A program made the translations under genes and the position numbers. From Candidatus Leptofilum gracile (GTDB lineage: Bacteria; Chloroflexota; Anaerolineae; Promineifilales; Promineifilaceae): DNA of 64,000 nucleotides. The notes beneath the pieces were generated by a model. That model searched no databases, was not told the DNA's origin, and was given only the letters and a program-made list of their open reading frames with translations. This document shows, piece by piece, positions 52,294-61,760 of the stretch (within the stretch, counting starts at the first letter, position 1; each line of letters opens with the position of its first letter). The stretch is from positions 124,001-188,000 of the forward strand of contig JADJOJ010000011.1 in assembly GCA_016713825.1 (NCBI GenBank), given 5' to 3'.

Positions 52294-53571
52294 CTACGGC
52301 TGCAAAACGGCCGTTTCCCACGCTTGTTCAATTGCCGTGAGCCAGGGCGCTTGCAGCTCCGGCAGCCGGTTGGCCGCCAGCTCTTCGGTGGAGAGGGTGG
52401 CCACGCCGCGCGGGATGGCGTTAAACGCCGCCTGATCTTCTGCACCGAGCAGAGCCGGGTCCAGTACGGGCAGGTCGCCCCAATTTTCTGGCTGTGCTTT
52501 GCTCAGCTGCGCTTCGGGCGAGAGCAGGAAGTTGGCCACCACCATCGCGGCAGCTTTGTTGGGCGAGTTGTAGGGAATGGCGACGTAATGGGTGTTGGCG
52601 ATGGTGCCTTCGTCAAAAACAAAGGTGCGGGTGGTTTCAGGGTAACGGCCGTTTTCCACCAAACTGGATGCTTCGGCCGGGTTGTACGCCATGTCAAAAT
52701 AGACCTCGCCGTTGGCAAACAGCTCCTGGTGGCGGGTGTGGCTTTCCGGGTAAGTTTGCCCCTCGCGCCACAGGAACGGTTCGATCTGGTTCAGCACGTC
52801 CCAGCAGGCGGGCAGCTGCGCGTCGAACAACGCCTGGTCAAATTCGCCCAGCAGGTTTTCGTAGCCGCCAACGGCGTGGTAGCAGATGTGGCGCACGAAG
52901 GCGCTGCCGGTGAAGTCAGGCGGGGCAGGGTAGGTGAACAGCCCCGGATTGGCCTGAATCCAGGCCAGCAGCTCGTCCACGGTGGTGGGCGGATTTTCTA
53001 TCTTGGCGCTGTCGTAGATCATCACGAACTGGGCTTTGCCGTAGGGGGCTTCGTAGCCGTCTACGCTCAGGCCAAAATCGTTGGCCACGCTGGGATCGTT
53101 CCAATTGACATAAATAGAATTGGGTAAATATTCAGAGAACGGGCCGTACAGCAGCTCTGCCTGGCGCATGGTGCGGTAATTTTCACCGTTGACCCACACC
53201 AGATCGACGGAGCCGTCTTCGTCGCGGCCAGCTTGCTGTTCGCCCAGCACTTTGTTGACGTATTCAGGCCCATCGGCGACGGGCACCATGTTGAGGGTGA
53301 CGCCATATCGTTCCTGCACGGCATCGGCAACGTAGCCGGTGACCCAGCCGTTGATCAAATCGCTGCCGCCCCACATGTAAAAGTTGACGGTTTGTCCCTG
53401 CGCCGCTTGCAGGACGGCGTCCCAGTCGGCAAAGCCGGGTGGGGGTTCCACACCGGGCGCGGGGGATTCAGCGGGCAAGTTGATGGTGTCTTCTTGTTCG
53501 GTTGGTTGGCAGGCGGCGAGTAGGATGAGAACGGCCGTTAGCCAAAGCAAAATCAAATTTCTCTTCTTCAC
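52294..53571 (-). CDS. YnjB-like ABC substrate-binding lipoprotein
   Basis: The protein has 425 residues with lipobox LLAAC (Cys21). YnjB hallmarks: GQTVNFYMWGGSDLINGW, RYGVTLNMVPVADGPEYVNKV, GSVDLVWVNGENYRTMRQAELLYGPF, VDGYEAPYGKAQFVMIYDSA and FTYPAPPDFTGSAFVRHI. First gene of the operon with two permeases and an ATPase. The ligand of YnjBCD systems is not firmly established; a thiamine or polyamine-like solute is possible. Confidence 0.9.
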   Translation of the reverse strand: MKKRNLILLWLTAVLILLAACQPTEQEDTINLPAESPAPGVEPPPGFADWDAVLQAAQGQTVNFYMWGGSDLINGWVTGYVADAVQERYGVTLNMVPVADGPEYVNKVLGEQQAGRDEDGSVDLVWVNGENYRTMRQAELLYGPFSEYLPNSIYVNWNDPSVANDFGLSVDGYEAPYGKAQFVMIYDSAKIENPPTTVDELLAWIQANPGLFTYPAPPDFTGSAFVRHICYHAVGGYENLLGEFDQALFDAQLPACWDVLNQIEPFLWREGQTYPESHTRHQELFANGEVYFDMAYNPAEASSLVENGRYPETTRTFVFDEGTIANTHYVAIPYNSPNKAAAMVVANFLLSPEAQLSKAQPENWGDLPVLDPALLGAEDQAAFNAIPRGVATLSTEELAANRLPELQAPWLTAIEQAWETAVLQP

Positions 53572-53919
53572 AAATTAACCTCGCTTGTTTACGTGAAAAT
53601 TTGCACAACAGAATAGCGACCACTTTTAAACTCACCAGAGGTAGTGTCATCTTTTCACTGGCGTGGAATCCCGCCTGCGCGGGAATGACAATCAAAAGTG
53701 CAAAGATATTGTAAGTACTTTGACGATGCTAGCTTTAGGCTGTCTTACAGGCAAGGCAAAATAAAGGTGTGTAACAAATCTGTAAGGAGACGTTGAACGT
53801 TTGCTTGTCATTCCCGCGCCTTTGTGGGGGAAGGCTCCCCGCAGGCGGGTATCTACGCTTGCAAGCAAACTGGATACCCGCCTGCGGGAGTATGGCACGA
53901 CCTGGTGGGAATGAAAGAG
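53572..53919. other. Intergenic region with CCCGCCTGCGGG hairpins
   Basis: No gene is visible. Around 53668-53692 TCCCGCCTGCGCGGGA forms a palindrome, and 53811-53895 has further TCATTCCCGCGCC and GATACCCGCCTGCGGGAG words. These are the common genome-wide GGGAATGAC-type repeats. An AT-rich patch (53595-53760) lacks recognisable signals. Confidence 0.5.
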
Positions 53920-53927
53920 GGAATATT

Positions 53928-54041
53928 GGCTCTTGGGGGATTCAGGGGATTTACAGTCCATGATGCGTGAAACGTGAAACGTGACAAGAGGGGTATCACG
54001 TTTCACGCATCACGCTAAACCTCACGAAATCCTGAAGACCC
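53928..54041. mobile_element. MITE-like element, copy 1
   Basis: A 114-bp element starts GGCTCTTGGGGGATTCAGG and ends CCTGAAGACCC, so the ends are imperfect inverted repeats of GG(C/G)TCTT-type. It is flanked by the direct repeat GGAATATT (53920-53927 and 54042-54049). The middle holds inverted GTGAAACGTGA/TCACGTTTCACGC words. It encodes nothing. The second copy is at 61765-61885. Confidence 0.72.
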
Positions 54042-54060
54042 GGAATATTTCGGGAGCTTT

Positions 54061-55002
54061 TTATTCTGGTTTGGTGTAGCCGAGGCGTTTGAGTGCTTTT
54101 TCGTTGTGCCGCCATTTTGGCTCTACCTTCACCCACAGCTCCAGGAACACTTTGCCTTCCACCAAAGTTTCTAGCTCTTTGCGGGCGGCGGCCCCAATTT
54201 GGCGCAGCTGGCTCCCTTTGGCCCCGATGACAATCGCTTTGTGGTTGTCGCGCTCTACAAAAATGTTGGCCCCGATGTAGGTGACGCCGTTGTCGCGCTC
54301 TTTAAACTGGTCTACCTGTACGGCGACCCCGTACGGAATCTCATCGCGCAGCTGCAGCATCACCTGTTCGCGGATGAATTCGGCGGCCATATCGCGCACG
54401 TAGATATCGGTAACCTGATCGGCGGGGTAGTAGCGTGGGCCGTGGGGCAGGGCTTGCACAATGAGGTTGAGGAGTTCGGAACGGCCGTTTCCCGTTTGCG
54501 CCGAAAAGAAAATCCAGGCAGCGTCGGGGGCCAGTTCGCGGTACGCCTCGGTATGGGGCATCACGTTTTCTGGCGCGGTGATGTCGCTTTTGTTGATGGC
54601 CAGGATGACGGCAACCGTCTCCTCCACCTGAGCCACCATCTCGGCGATGGCCTGGTCGCCGGGGCCGATCGGTTCGCTGCCGTCCACCAGCCACAGCACC
54701 ACGTCCGCTTCGTTGAGGGATTCAACGGCCGTTTCCACCATAAATTCGTCCAGCTTGTGGCGCGGCTGCATCAGCCCGGGCGTGTCCATGAAAACGATTT
54801 GGAAATCGGCCGTGGTGAGGATGCCCAACTGGCGGCTGCGCGTCGTTTGCGGCTTGGGCGAGACGATATTGATCTTTTCTTGCAGCAGCCCGTTGATGAG
54901 CGTGCTTTTGCCCACGTTGGGCCGGCCAATCACCGCCACAAAGCCAGAGCGGTGGTCGTCGCTTGTTTCGTATTCGGTTGGGTTGGGAGTTGATTCGTTC
55001 AT
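54061..55002 (-). CDS. era: GTPase Era
   Basis: The protein is 313 residues from the ATG at 55002. G1 GRPNVGKST, G2 in QTTRSRQLGI, G3 DTPG, G4 NKSD and G5-like SAQTG, followed by the KH domain (VIVIGAKGSQLRQIGAAARKELETL). Era assists 16S rRNA maturation and 30S assembly. The 12-residue N-terminal extension is unremarkable. A GTAATTG heptad-like repeat lies just upstream (55010-55080). Confidence 0.95.
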   Translation of the reverse strand: MNESTPNPTEYETSDDHRSGFVAVIGRPNVGKSTLINGLLQEKINIVSPKPQTTRSRQLGILTTADFQIVFMDTPGLMQPRHKLDEFMVETAVESLNEADVVLWLVDGSEPIGPGDQAIAEMVAQVEETVAVILAINKSDITAPENVMPHTEAYRELAPDAAWIFFSAQTGNGRSELLNLIVQALPHGPRYYPADQVTDIYVRDMAAEFIREQVMLQLRDEIPYGVAVQVDQFKERDNGVTYIGANIFVERDNHKAIVIGAKGSQLRQIGAAARKELETLVEGKVFLELWVKVEPKWRHNEKALKRLGYTKPE

Positions 55003-55007
55003 AATAT

Positions 55008-55083
55008 TCTGTAATTGTGTAATTGGTAATTGTGTAATTGGCAATTGTTCAAAATTACCCAATTACTAATTACTCAATTACCC
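55008..55083. repeat. GTAATTG-type heptad repeat hairpin
   Basis: Several GTAATTG/GGTAATT words are followed by AATTACC/AATTACT words, forming an AT-rich fold between the era start and the upstream amidase stop. It resembles the GTAATCG family in period and layout. Confidence 0.65.
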
Positions 55084-55085
55084 TG

Positions 55086-55937
55086 TCATTTGTCTTTTAA
55101 AATGCGGCTCAATTCCCGCCGGGTAAGCCCCACGCGCTCGTCGCGGAGCAGGGGCAGGCGGATGCGGGCGCGGCGGATTTCGTTGAGGTCTAGTTTGGCG
55201 GTGACCAGCGCCTCTTCGTAGTACGGCCCCTGGTTTAGCAGGTGGCCTTCGGGGTTGAAGATGGTGGAGCCGCCGTAAAACGTCACGCCATCTTCAAAGC
55301 CGGTGCGGTTGGTGTGCAGGATAAAGTTGGTAAACATGCTGGCATACGCCTGGTTGATATGCTCTACCCATTTGGCGCTGCCAATTTTTTGCTCGGTGGC
55401 CAGCCCGCGCCCCGGCGACGCCGAGGTGAGGATGAGCACATCGGCCCCATCTAGCCAGAGGGTGTAGGCGGCGCTGACGTGCCAGAAATCTTCGCAGATG
55501 AGCATGCCCACGCGGCCAAAGCGGGTGTTGAAGGCGCGCAGATGGTCACCCCAGGCGAAGTAGCGCCCTTCGTCGAACATGCCGTAGGTGGGCAGGTACA
55601 CTTTGCGGTGCAGGTGCACCACCTCGCCGCCGGACAGGTAAGCGGCGGAGATGAAAAATTTCTGGCGCGTGTCGGATTCGACAAAACCCACCACCAGGTC
55701 CATGTCGCGGCTGGCGTCTAGCAGCTTGGCAAAGATCGGGTTTTTGTAGGTGGGCTGAATGGCGACGCTGAAGGCGAGGTCGCGCAGGCGGTAGCCAGTG
55801 AGCGACAGTTCGGGAAAGATGAGCAGCTCCACGCCGCTCTCGGCCGCTTCTTCGATCGCTTGCAGGTGGCGTTCCAGGTTGGCTTCCAGGTCGCCGAGTT
55901 TGGGAGTGATTTGGGCTAGTCCGACTTTTAGTTTCAT
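55086..55937 (-). CDS. Carbon-nitrogen hydrolase (nitrilase superfamily)
   Basis: The protein is 283 residues from the ATG at 55937. The Glu-Lys-Cys triad is Glu43 (FPELSLTGY), Lys112 (HRKVYLPTYG) and Cys148 (LICEDFW). The sequence style, with MFDEGRYFAWGD, is close to the glutaminase domain of NAD synthetases and free-standing amidases. No synthetase domain follows, so it may be a stand-alone amidase. It is 88 bases from the Lgt-like gene. Confidence 0.88.
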   Translation of the reverse strand: MKLKVGLAQITPKLGDLEANLERHLQAIEEAAESGVELLIFPELSLTGYRLRDLAFSVAIQPTYKNPIFAKLLDASRDMDLVVGFVESDTRQKFFISAAYLSGGEVVHLHRKVYLPTYGMFDEGRYFAWGDHLRAFNTRFGRVGMLICEDFWHVSAAYTLWLDGADVLILTSASPGRGLATEQKIGSAKWVEHINQAYASMFTNFILHTNRTGFEDGVTFYGGSTIFNPEGHLLNQGPYYEEALVTAKLDLNEIRRARIRLPLLRDERVGLTRRELSRILKDK

Positions 55938-56025
55938 AGAAATAGTTTGCTGGTGGCTGGTTTTAATGTTTAGGTGTTCAAGTTTTCCGGTGTTCAGGTT
56001 TTTAAATGAAGATTCGAAAACTTGC

Positions 56026-56766
56026 TCACTTGAAGACTCGATCACTCTTTTGGTATTGTAACAGCATCGTACCCCCAATGGCGAAAAGCAGCGCCAGCCA
56101 GCTATCTAGCCGCCAGCCCAGCAGCAGGGGGGCGGCGTCGCCGCGCAGGAAGGTAAGGCCAAAGTGGATGAGGTTGGCGGCGATGAGGGTGAGGGGGAAG
56201 TGTGCAAGTTTGCGAGTGGGCAAGGATGCAAGTAGTAAGAGCAGAAGCAAGTTGAGGGCGAGGCCGAGGAGTTGGGTTTGATAGCGCACAGCGAAGACGC
56301 CGAAGGTGTCTGGCAGGTTGGCGGCGAAGGGGCCGAGCGTCGTTTCAGCGCCGTAGGCGCAGCCTTCGAACCAGCAAGCGGCCCAGCCGGTGCTGATGAG
56401 CAGCAGCAGGGCGGGGGAGAAGCGGGCGGCGTAGGGATGAAACGGCCGTTTTCCCCACCAGCACCACACGCCCAAACCAATCAAGCCACCCACCAGCCCG
56501 CCGTAAGCGGTAAGGCCGCCTTGCCAAAGTTGGAGGAGTGCAGACGGCCGTTCCGCAAAATAGCCCCAATTGAGCCACACAAATCCCAGCCGTGCCCCCA
56601 GCCAGCCGGCAAAAAGCGTCATCAGCGCCGCATCTGGCCAGCGGGGCAGCGCCTGGTTTTTGGCTTGCCATTGGGTGATACCCCAGCTAAGCAGAAGACC
56701 GAGGGCGAAAACGGCCGTGTAGCTGTAAATAAAAAATGGGCCGAGCCGTGTCAAAATTGGGTACAT
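56026..56766 (-). CDS. Prolipoprotein diacylglyceryl transferase-like protein
   Basis: The protein is 246 residues from the ATG at 56766, which gives the family-typical opening MYPILTRLGPFFIYSYTAVF. Lgt features include GARLGFVWLNW, GGLTAYGGLVGG and GCAYG, in seven helices. It is more diverged than housekeeping Lgt: the usual Arg-rich signature is weak. It may attach lipid to the several lipoproteins seen in this window, or be a paralogue. Confidence 0.75.
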   Translation of the reverse strand: MYPILTRLGPFFIYSYTAVFALGLLLSWGITQWQAKNQALPRWPDAALMTLFAGWLGARLGFVWLNWGYFAERPSALLQLWQGGLTAYGGLVGGLIGLGVWCWWGKRPFHPYAARFSPALLLLISTGWAACWFEGCAYGAETTLGPFAANLPDTFGVFAVRYQTQLLGLALNLLLLLLLASLPTRKLAHFPLTLIAANLIHFGLTFLRGDAAPLLLGWRLDSWLALLFAIGGTMLLQYQKSDRVFK

Positions 56767-56773
56767 GGTATCC

Positions 56774-56802
56774 ATCATAGGCAAAGCCCGGCTTTGCGGC
56801 AA
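56774..56802 (-). promoter_or_regulatory. Promoter of the Lgt-like gene, leaderless type
   Basis: TTGCCG (56802-56797), 17-base spacer, TATGAT (56779-56774), then seven bases to the ATG at 56766. The -10 box overlaps the alternative ATGs at 56775/56778, which supports 56766 as the true start. Confidence 0.5.
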
Positions 56803-57049
56803 GAGAATCAGGTGTGGCCAATGGCTTGCAATCCAACCAATTGACTACACCCCCAATTAACTTTAACCGAAAGTAAACAAGAATAAAGTGTAGGCAATGC
56901 TATAATCGGAATGTTTTCTAGGAGTTACGCAGTTGCTCCGGCCGCCTCTCAGTCCCGAAGGGCTGCTCTGCGCGGCCACCGCCCTTTAAGTGCGTAACGC
57001 CTATTCTGATAATGCACCACGCGTTACAGAAATTTTTTATTGTCAATTT

Positions 57050-60000
57050 ATGACCATACAAACCCAACTCTACTTTTCAGCATTTTTCATCATTAGTTTC
57101 GAGCTAATGTTGATGATGTATATTTTTATGTTGCAGCCCAAGCTGCGGAGTAACCGGCTGTTTGCGGTTTACATGCTGATCTTGTCGGCTAGCAGCTTTA
57201 GCGTTTTTGTGGCCAGTATCTCTGAGGATATTGCCAGCGTGTTTGCCGCGATGCAGGTTCACGCTTTGGCAACGATGGCCTCTAGCCCGCTGCTTTGGCT
57301 GCTGGTGTTTGCTGTGTTTATCCCCCAGCATCGGCTGACCCGACTGGCCTGGGGGCCACTTTTGCTGCTGGCCGCACTGCCGCTGGTCGTGCATTTGTTG
57401 GCGTTGGTAACGGCCGTTCCCCTGCTGATTGTGCCTGATCTTGACCTGTACACCCAGGGGTTTATCTCGATACGTCAGGTGCTGAACGGCCGTTTGGGTT
57501 CCCTCTTCTTTACGGTGTATGTCACCTTGCTCAACAGCCTTCTGGTGCTGCCAATTTCCATTTTTGCCTTTAGCCGCATGCTGCCCAACCGGCAACGCCA
57601 TGCCGCCCGTGTTTTGTTCCTTTTCACCCTTTCTGTGGTGGTTTTGTATTTGCCCTGGCTCGATATTTCCTTTGCTTTGCGCAACATGTTAACGCCCGTG
57701 TTTGCCGCCGTTGGGGCCGCCTGGGTCATGCAGCGGTACCGCGTCTTTTCGCCAATGGCTTTGGCCATGAAACAAGTCGTAGACACGGTTACGATTGGGC
57801 TGCTGGTGTTTGATGAGCAGCTGCGATTGTTAGATGCCAATGCGTTTGCCATCGAACTGCTGCCCATTCAACTGTCTGAAGACACAGAAACGTTAACCGT
57901 GCCCGGTTTGTTGGACCGCCTGTTGGCCCAGGTAGAAAATCGGGAGGAGCTGCGGCAGTTGCAAACGGCCGTTCAAGCAAGGCCCAATAATGTGTATCAG
58001 CAAGAAATTGTGTTGCAAAACGGCCGTACCCAAGACGGCATCGACAAAACATGGCTCTCCCTCAACATCCGCCCCGTTTATGACAAAAAGCAGCAGTTTT
58101 GGGGCTGTTCCTGCACTGTCGAAGATATGACCCTGGAACGGCGGACTCAGGCATACATCACCGAAGCCCATAAGGCGATTGAGCATTACGCCTACAACCA
58201 AAGCTTGCTAAACGAGATTACCCAGGCCGCCATTAGCACCTCCAACTTTGATGAGTACCTGCACACGCTGGCCAGCCGCCTGGTGGGTCTGTTTGAGGCA
58301 GACCATTGCTACATTTCGCTTTGGGACAAGGTGAACCAGGAACCCCTTGCTGCCGTGGCCTACGGTGAAGGCACCGAAGCCTACCTGACCATCCCTCGCG
58401 GCCCCCAAGATTTTACGCTTTCCAGAAAGGTGTATTCAATGGGAAAAGCACTGCCCATTGAAGATATCTATCAATCACCCCATGTCAGCCAGCGCGTGGC
58501 CCGCAGCATCCCAACTCGGGGGCTGCTGGCCCTGCCCATGGAGACAAACGACGAGGCGGTTGGTGCCCTGCTGATCGGGTTTAAGGAGCCACGGCAGTTT
58601 TCGCCTGAAGAGGTAAAGTGGGGTGAGCAAATTGCCCAGCAGCTCACCCTGGCCATCTCAAAAAACCAGCTTTTGTCTACCGAACGGGAGCAGCGCGTGT
58701 TGCTAGAAGCGCTGCAAGAAGCCGGGCAGGCGCTCATTGGCACCCTGGATTTTGAGCAGGTGCTGGACCGAATTTTGGAAGAGATTGCCCGCGTGGTGCC
58801 GTACGACACCGCCAATTTTGCGCTCATTCGCGGGAATGCCGCCGTGATTGTGCGGAAGCGTGATTTTGGTAATTTTGAAACGAAGCAGAGTGCGCCCTAT
58901 TTGCTGGGGGTGGATACATTAAAAATTGCAGCCTTACCGACATTGCAAAAAATGTACAAAACGAAACGGCCGTTGCGCATTTCCAATACGGACCAGTCAG
59001 AATATTGGTCCTATGGTGGGCATATTAAATCGTGGATGGGTGTGCCCATTATTTTTGGTGATGAACTCGTTGCCTTTTTAATGGTAGACAAAGTTGAGCC
59101 AGATTTTTACAAAGCGCAACATGAACATGGCCTGATCGCGTTTGCCAATCAGGCAACATTAGCCCTCAAGCATGCCCAGCTTTTCACCGAAATTCAGCGC
59201 CGGGTGACCGAGCTGGAAGCGCTCAGCTCGGTTTCTGCCGCGCTGCGCTCATCCGATACGGTGCCCAATATTTTGCAATCGGTACTGCAAGCGATGGCAC
59301 AAGTTTTGTCGGCCAGGGTGGGGGTTGGTTTTTTGCTCAACGAGGCAGAAACGGCCGTTGTCTCTCAGGCCAGTTTCCCCCCACACTTTTACCCCAAAGG
59401 CATCGCTTTTGCCCTGGGAGAAGGCATTACCGGGCATGTGGCCCAAACCGGCCAGCTTTATACCAGCATGGATATTCACCAGGACCCCTTGTATGCCGAT
59501 AGATCGGACGATCCCGACGAAATTCAGTCGGTGCGCGCCACCATCGCCCTACCCCTCATCAGCGAAGATCGCATTTTGGGCGTTATTCATCTGGGCCTGG
59601 CCACCCAACACCAATTTGCCGATGATGAAATCCGCTCCCTAAAAGCGATGTGCGACATTGTGGCCAATGGCTTGCAGCGCATCCAGCTCATGCAAACGTT
59701 GGAAGCCCGCGTCACCAACCGCACCTTCGACCTGGAAATGGCCAATGAGCGGCTGCAAGAGCTGGATAAGCTCAAAACCAAATTTATTGCCGATGTATCG
59801 CATGAGTTGCGTACCCCTGTCGCCAATTTAAGCATTTACATCAACCTGCTAGAAAATGGCAATCCCCAAAAGCAAGCCCACTACATCGGCATTTTGCAGC
59901 AGCAGGTCAACCGCCTGGCCAGCCTCGTCGAGGCTACCCTCGGTTTGTCGCAGCTAGAAATGGACCCCAAAAGCCAGCAGTTTAGCCCAGTTGCCCTCAA

Positions 60001-60481
60001 TCCCATCATCGACGAAGTTTTGTTGGGGCATCAGGCACGCGCCGATGCCTTTGGCATTACGTTGACGCGAGCGTTGCAGCCCAATTTACCGCTGCTGCTA
60101 GGCAACAAAACCCAGTTGGTGCAGCTTATCACCAACCTGGTGACCAACGGCATTCATTACAATGAGAAGCAAGGTGAAATTATTGTAGAAACCTTTGTTT
60201 CAGAGCAAAATCAGCTTTGCCTGCGCGTTGCCGATAATGGTATGGGCATCGATCCGCAGGAACTGCCGCATCTGTTTGATCGGTTTTACCGGGGGCAGCG
60301 TACCGGCCAGTCCAATATTCCCGGCACAGGGCTGGGGCTGGCCATTGTGAAGGAAATTGTAGAGCTGCACAAAGGGCAGATTTCGGTAATGAGCCAGCTG
60401 GATGAAGGGACGGTTTTTTCTGTGTTTTTTCCTATTTACCAACCAGAAACATTCGTGAATGAGGTGGAGGAGCGGGTATGA
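57050..60481 (+). CDS. Large membrane sensor histidine kinase: 7TM, PAS-like and three GAF domains
   Basis: The protein is 1143 residues from the ATG at 57050. A seven-helix N-terminal sensor (about 1-225) is followed by a PAS-like region (about 230-360), three GAF domains (about 380-540, 550-715, 730-885), a coiled coil and a HisKA domain with His918 in VSHELRTPV. The HATPase has N-box NLVTNGIHYNE, G1 DNGMGID and G2 GTGLGLAI. No response regulator is adjacent. Its last codons overlap the next gene by four bases (ATGA). Confidence 0.92.
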   Translation: MTIQTQLYFSAFFIISFELMLMMYIFMLQPKLRSNRLFAVYMLILSASSFSVFVASISEDIASVFAAMQVHALATMASSPLLWLLVFAVFIPQHRLTRLAWGPLLLLAALPLVVHLLALVTAVPLLIVPDLDLYTQGFISIRQVLNGRLGSLFFTVYVTLLNSLLVLPISIFAFSRMLPNRQRHAARVLFLFTLSVVVLYLPWLDISFALRNMLTPVFAAVGAAWVMQRYRVFSPMALAMKQVVDTVTIGLLVFDEQLRLLDANAFAIELLPIQLSEDTETLTVPGLLDRLLAQVENREELRQLQTAVQARPNNVYQQEIVLQNGRTQDGIDKTWLSLNIRPVYDKKQQFWGCSCTVEDMTLERRTQAYITEAHKAIEHYAYNQSLLNEITQAAISTSNFDEYLHTLASRLVGLFEADHCYISLWDKVNQEPLAAVAYGEGTEAYLTIPRGPQDFTLSRKVYSMGKALPIEDIYQSPHVSQRVARSIPTRGLLALPMETNDEAVGALLIGFKEPRQFSPEEVKWGEQIAQQLTLAISKNQLLSTEREQRVLLEALQEAGQALIGTLDFEQVLDRILEEIARVVPYDTANFALIRGNAAVIVRKRDFGNFETKQSAPYLLGVDTLKIAALPTLQKMYKTKRPLRISNTDQSEYWSYGGHIKSWMGVPIIFGDELVAFLMVDKVEPDFYKAQHEHGLIAFANQATLALKHAQLFTEIQRRVTELEALSSVSAALRSSDTVPNILQSVLQAMAQVLSARVGVGFLLNEAETAVVSQASFPPHFYPKGIAFALGEGITGHVAQTGQLYTSMDIHQDPLYADRSDDPDEIQSVRATIALPLISEDRILGVIHLGLATQHQFADDEIRSLKAMCDIVANGLQRIQLMQTLEARVTNRTFDLEMANERLQELDKLKTKFIADVSHELRTPVANLSIYINLLENGNPQKQAHYIGILQQQVNRLASLVEATLGLSQLEMDPKSQQFSPVALNPIIDEVLLGHQARADAFGITLTRALQPNLPLLLGNKTQLVQLITNLVTNGIHYNEKQGEIIVETFVSEQNQLCLRVADNGMGIDPQELPHLFDRFYRGQRTGQSNIPGTGLGLAIVKEIVELHKGQISVMSQLDEGTVFSVFFPIYQPETFVNEVEERV

Positions 60482-61200
60482 AGCCCACACGTTCTTTTTT
60501 AACGGCCGAATGGCGTTACCTGGTGATGCTTAATTACCATATTGAGCCAGATTTGTTACGGCCGTTTCTCCCCCAGGGCACCGAGCTAGACAGCTGGCAA
60601 GACCAAACGTTTGTCAGCATTGTGGGTTTCATGTTCCGCAACACCCGCATGTTGGGGCTGCCCATCCCCGGCCACATCAACTTTGAAGAGCTAAACCTGC
60701 GCTTTTATGTGCGTCGCCAGGGGCCAGAAGGGTGGCGGCGCGGCGTCGTTTTCATCAAAGAGCTGGTGCCGCGCTGGGCCATCGCCACCACCGCCCGGCT
60801 GGTGTACAATGAAAATTACGTCTCGCTGCCCATGCGGCATCAGATTGCAGCTGGGGCGGGGGAAACGGCCGTATCCTACCAATGGCGGTGGCAAAACAGC
60901 TGGCATTCGGTACAAATAAAGGCCAACGGCCAGCCCCAACCGCTGCAACCCGGCTCCCAGGCTGAATTCATCACCGAACATTACTGGGGCTACGCCCGCC
61001 AGCGAGACGGCGGCACCGTGGAATACCAGGTCGAGCATCCCCCGTGGAACGTCTGGCAGGCCCAAAGTTACCAGTTCAACTGCGACGTCGCTTCGCTCTA
61101 CGGCCCCACCTTCGCCCCCGCTTTGCAAACCACACCCGCCTCCGCCTTTTTGGCCGACGGATCGGCCGTTACCGTACGGCGCGGCACCAGAATCATTTAG
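60478..61200 (+). CDS. DUF2071 (YqjF-like) protein
   Basis: This 240-residue protein begins AEWRYLVMLNYHIEPDLLRPFLPQGTELD and contains FVSIVGFMFRNTRMLG, INFEELNLRFYVRR and ITEHYWGYARQRDGGTVEYQVEHPPW, the pattern of DUF2071/YqjF. The family is related in fold to acetoacetate decarboxylases; no activity is proven. Translationally coupled to the kinase by the ATGA overlap, which is an unusual pairing. Confidence 0.85.
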   Translation: MKPTRSFLTAEWRYLVMLNYHIEPDLLRPFLPQGTELDSWQDQTFVSIVGFMFRNTRMLGLPIPGHINFEELNLRFYVRRQGPEGWRRGVVFIKELVPRWAIATTARLVYNENYVSLPMRHQIAAGAGETAVSYQWRWQNSWHSVQIKANGQPQPLQPGSQAEFITEHYWGYARQRDGGTVEYQVEHPPWNVWQAQSYQFNCDVASLYGPTFAPALQTTPASAFLADGSAVTVRRGTRII

Positions 61201-61206
61201 CGCGCC

Positions 61207-61263
61207 AACCTTCCGGAGGTTGAAGCCATAAATGAGCATTCACCACAAAACCTCCGGGAGGTT
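61207..61263. repeat. CCTCCGGGAGG palindrome pair, third copy
   Basis: AACCTTCCGGAGGTT at 61207-61221 and AACCTCCGGGAGGTT at 61249-61263, bracketing 27 bases, as at 27853-27908. Located between the DUF2071 and mgsA genes. Confidence 0.75.
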
Positions 61264-61277
61264 TTCAGGAGAGAAAA

Positions 61278-61760
61278 ATGGCACACCAAGAAGTTCTCAT
61301 GCAGCCACGCAAAAAGATTGCCCTCGTGGCCCACGACCATAAAAAAGATGATCTGCTCGCCTGGGCCAAATACAACCTGGTTGTGCTGCGGCAGCACAAA
61401 TTGTACGCCTCTGGCACCACCGGCTGGCTGCTGGAAACAGAACTCGGCCTGCAAATAGACAAGCTGATGAGCGGCCCGCTAGGCGGCGACCAGCAAATTG
61501 GGGCCAAGATTGCCGAGGGCGAAATTGACACCCTCATCTTTTTTTGGGACCCGCTGCAAGCCCAGCCCCACGACCCAGACGTGAAGGCGCTGCTGCGGTT
61601 GGCCACCGTTTGGAACATTCCCGTAGCCACCAACCGCACCACGGCCGATTTTCTCATCTCCTCCCCCCTCATGCACACCAGCTACGCCCGCCAGCTCACC
61701 GACTACGAAGAGTACAAACAGCGGCTCAGCCACCTTTACGGCACCGACACAGCCAAATAA
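61278..61760 (+). CDS. mgsA: Methylglyoxal synthase
   Basis: This 160-residue enzyme converts dihydroxyacetone phosphate to methylglyoxal and phosphate. Hallmarks: ALVAHDHKKDDL (His19), YASGTTGWLLE, MSGPLGGDQQIGA with catalytic Asp71, and FFWDPLQAQPHDPDVKALLRLA. CAGGAGAG precedes the ATG. Methylglyoxal synthesis bypasses lower glycolysis under phosphate limitation. Confidence 0.94.
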   Translation: MAHQEVLMQPRKKIALVAHDHKKDDLLAWAKYNLVVLRQHKLYASGTTGWLLETELGLQIDKLMSGPLGGDQQIGAKIAEGEIDTLIFFWDPLQAQPHDPDVKALLRLATVWNIPVATNRTTADFLISSPLMHTSYARQLTDYEEYKQRLSHLYGTDTAK

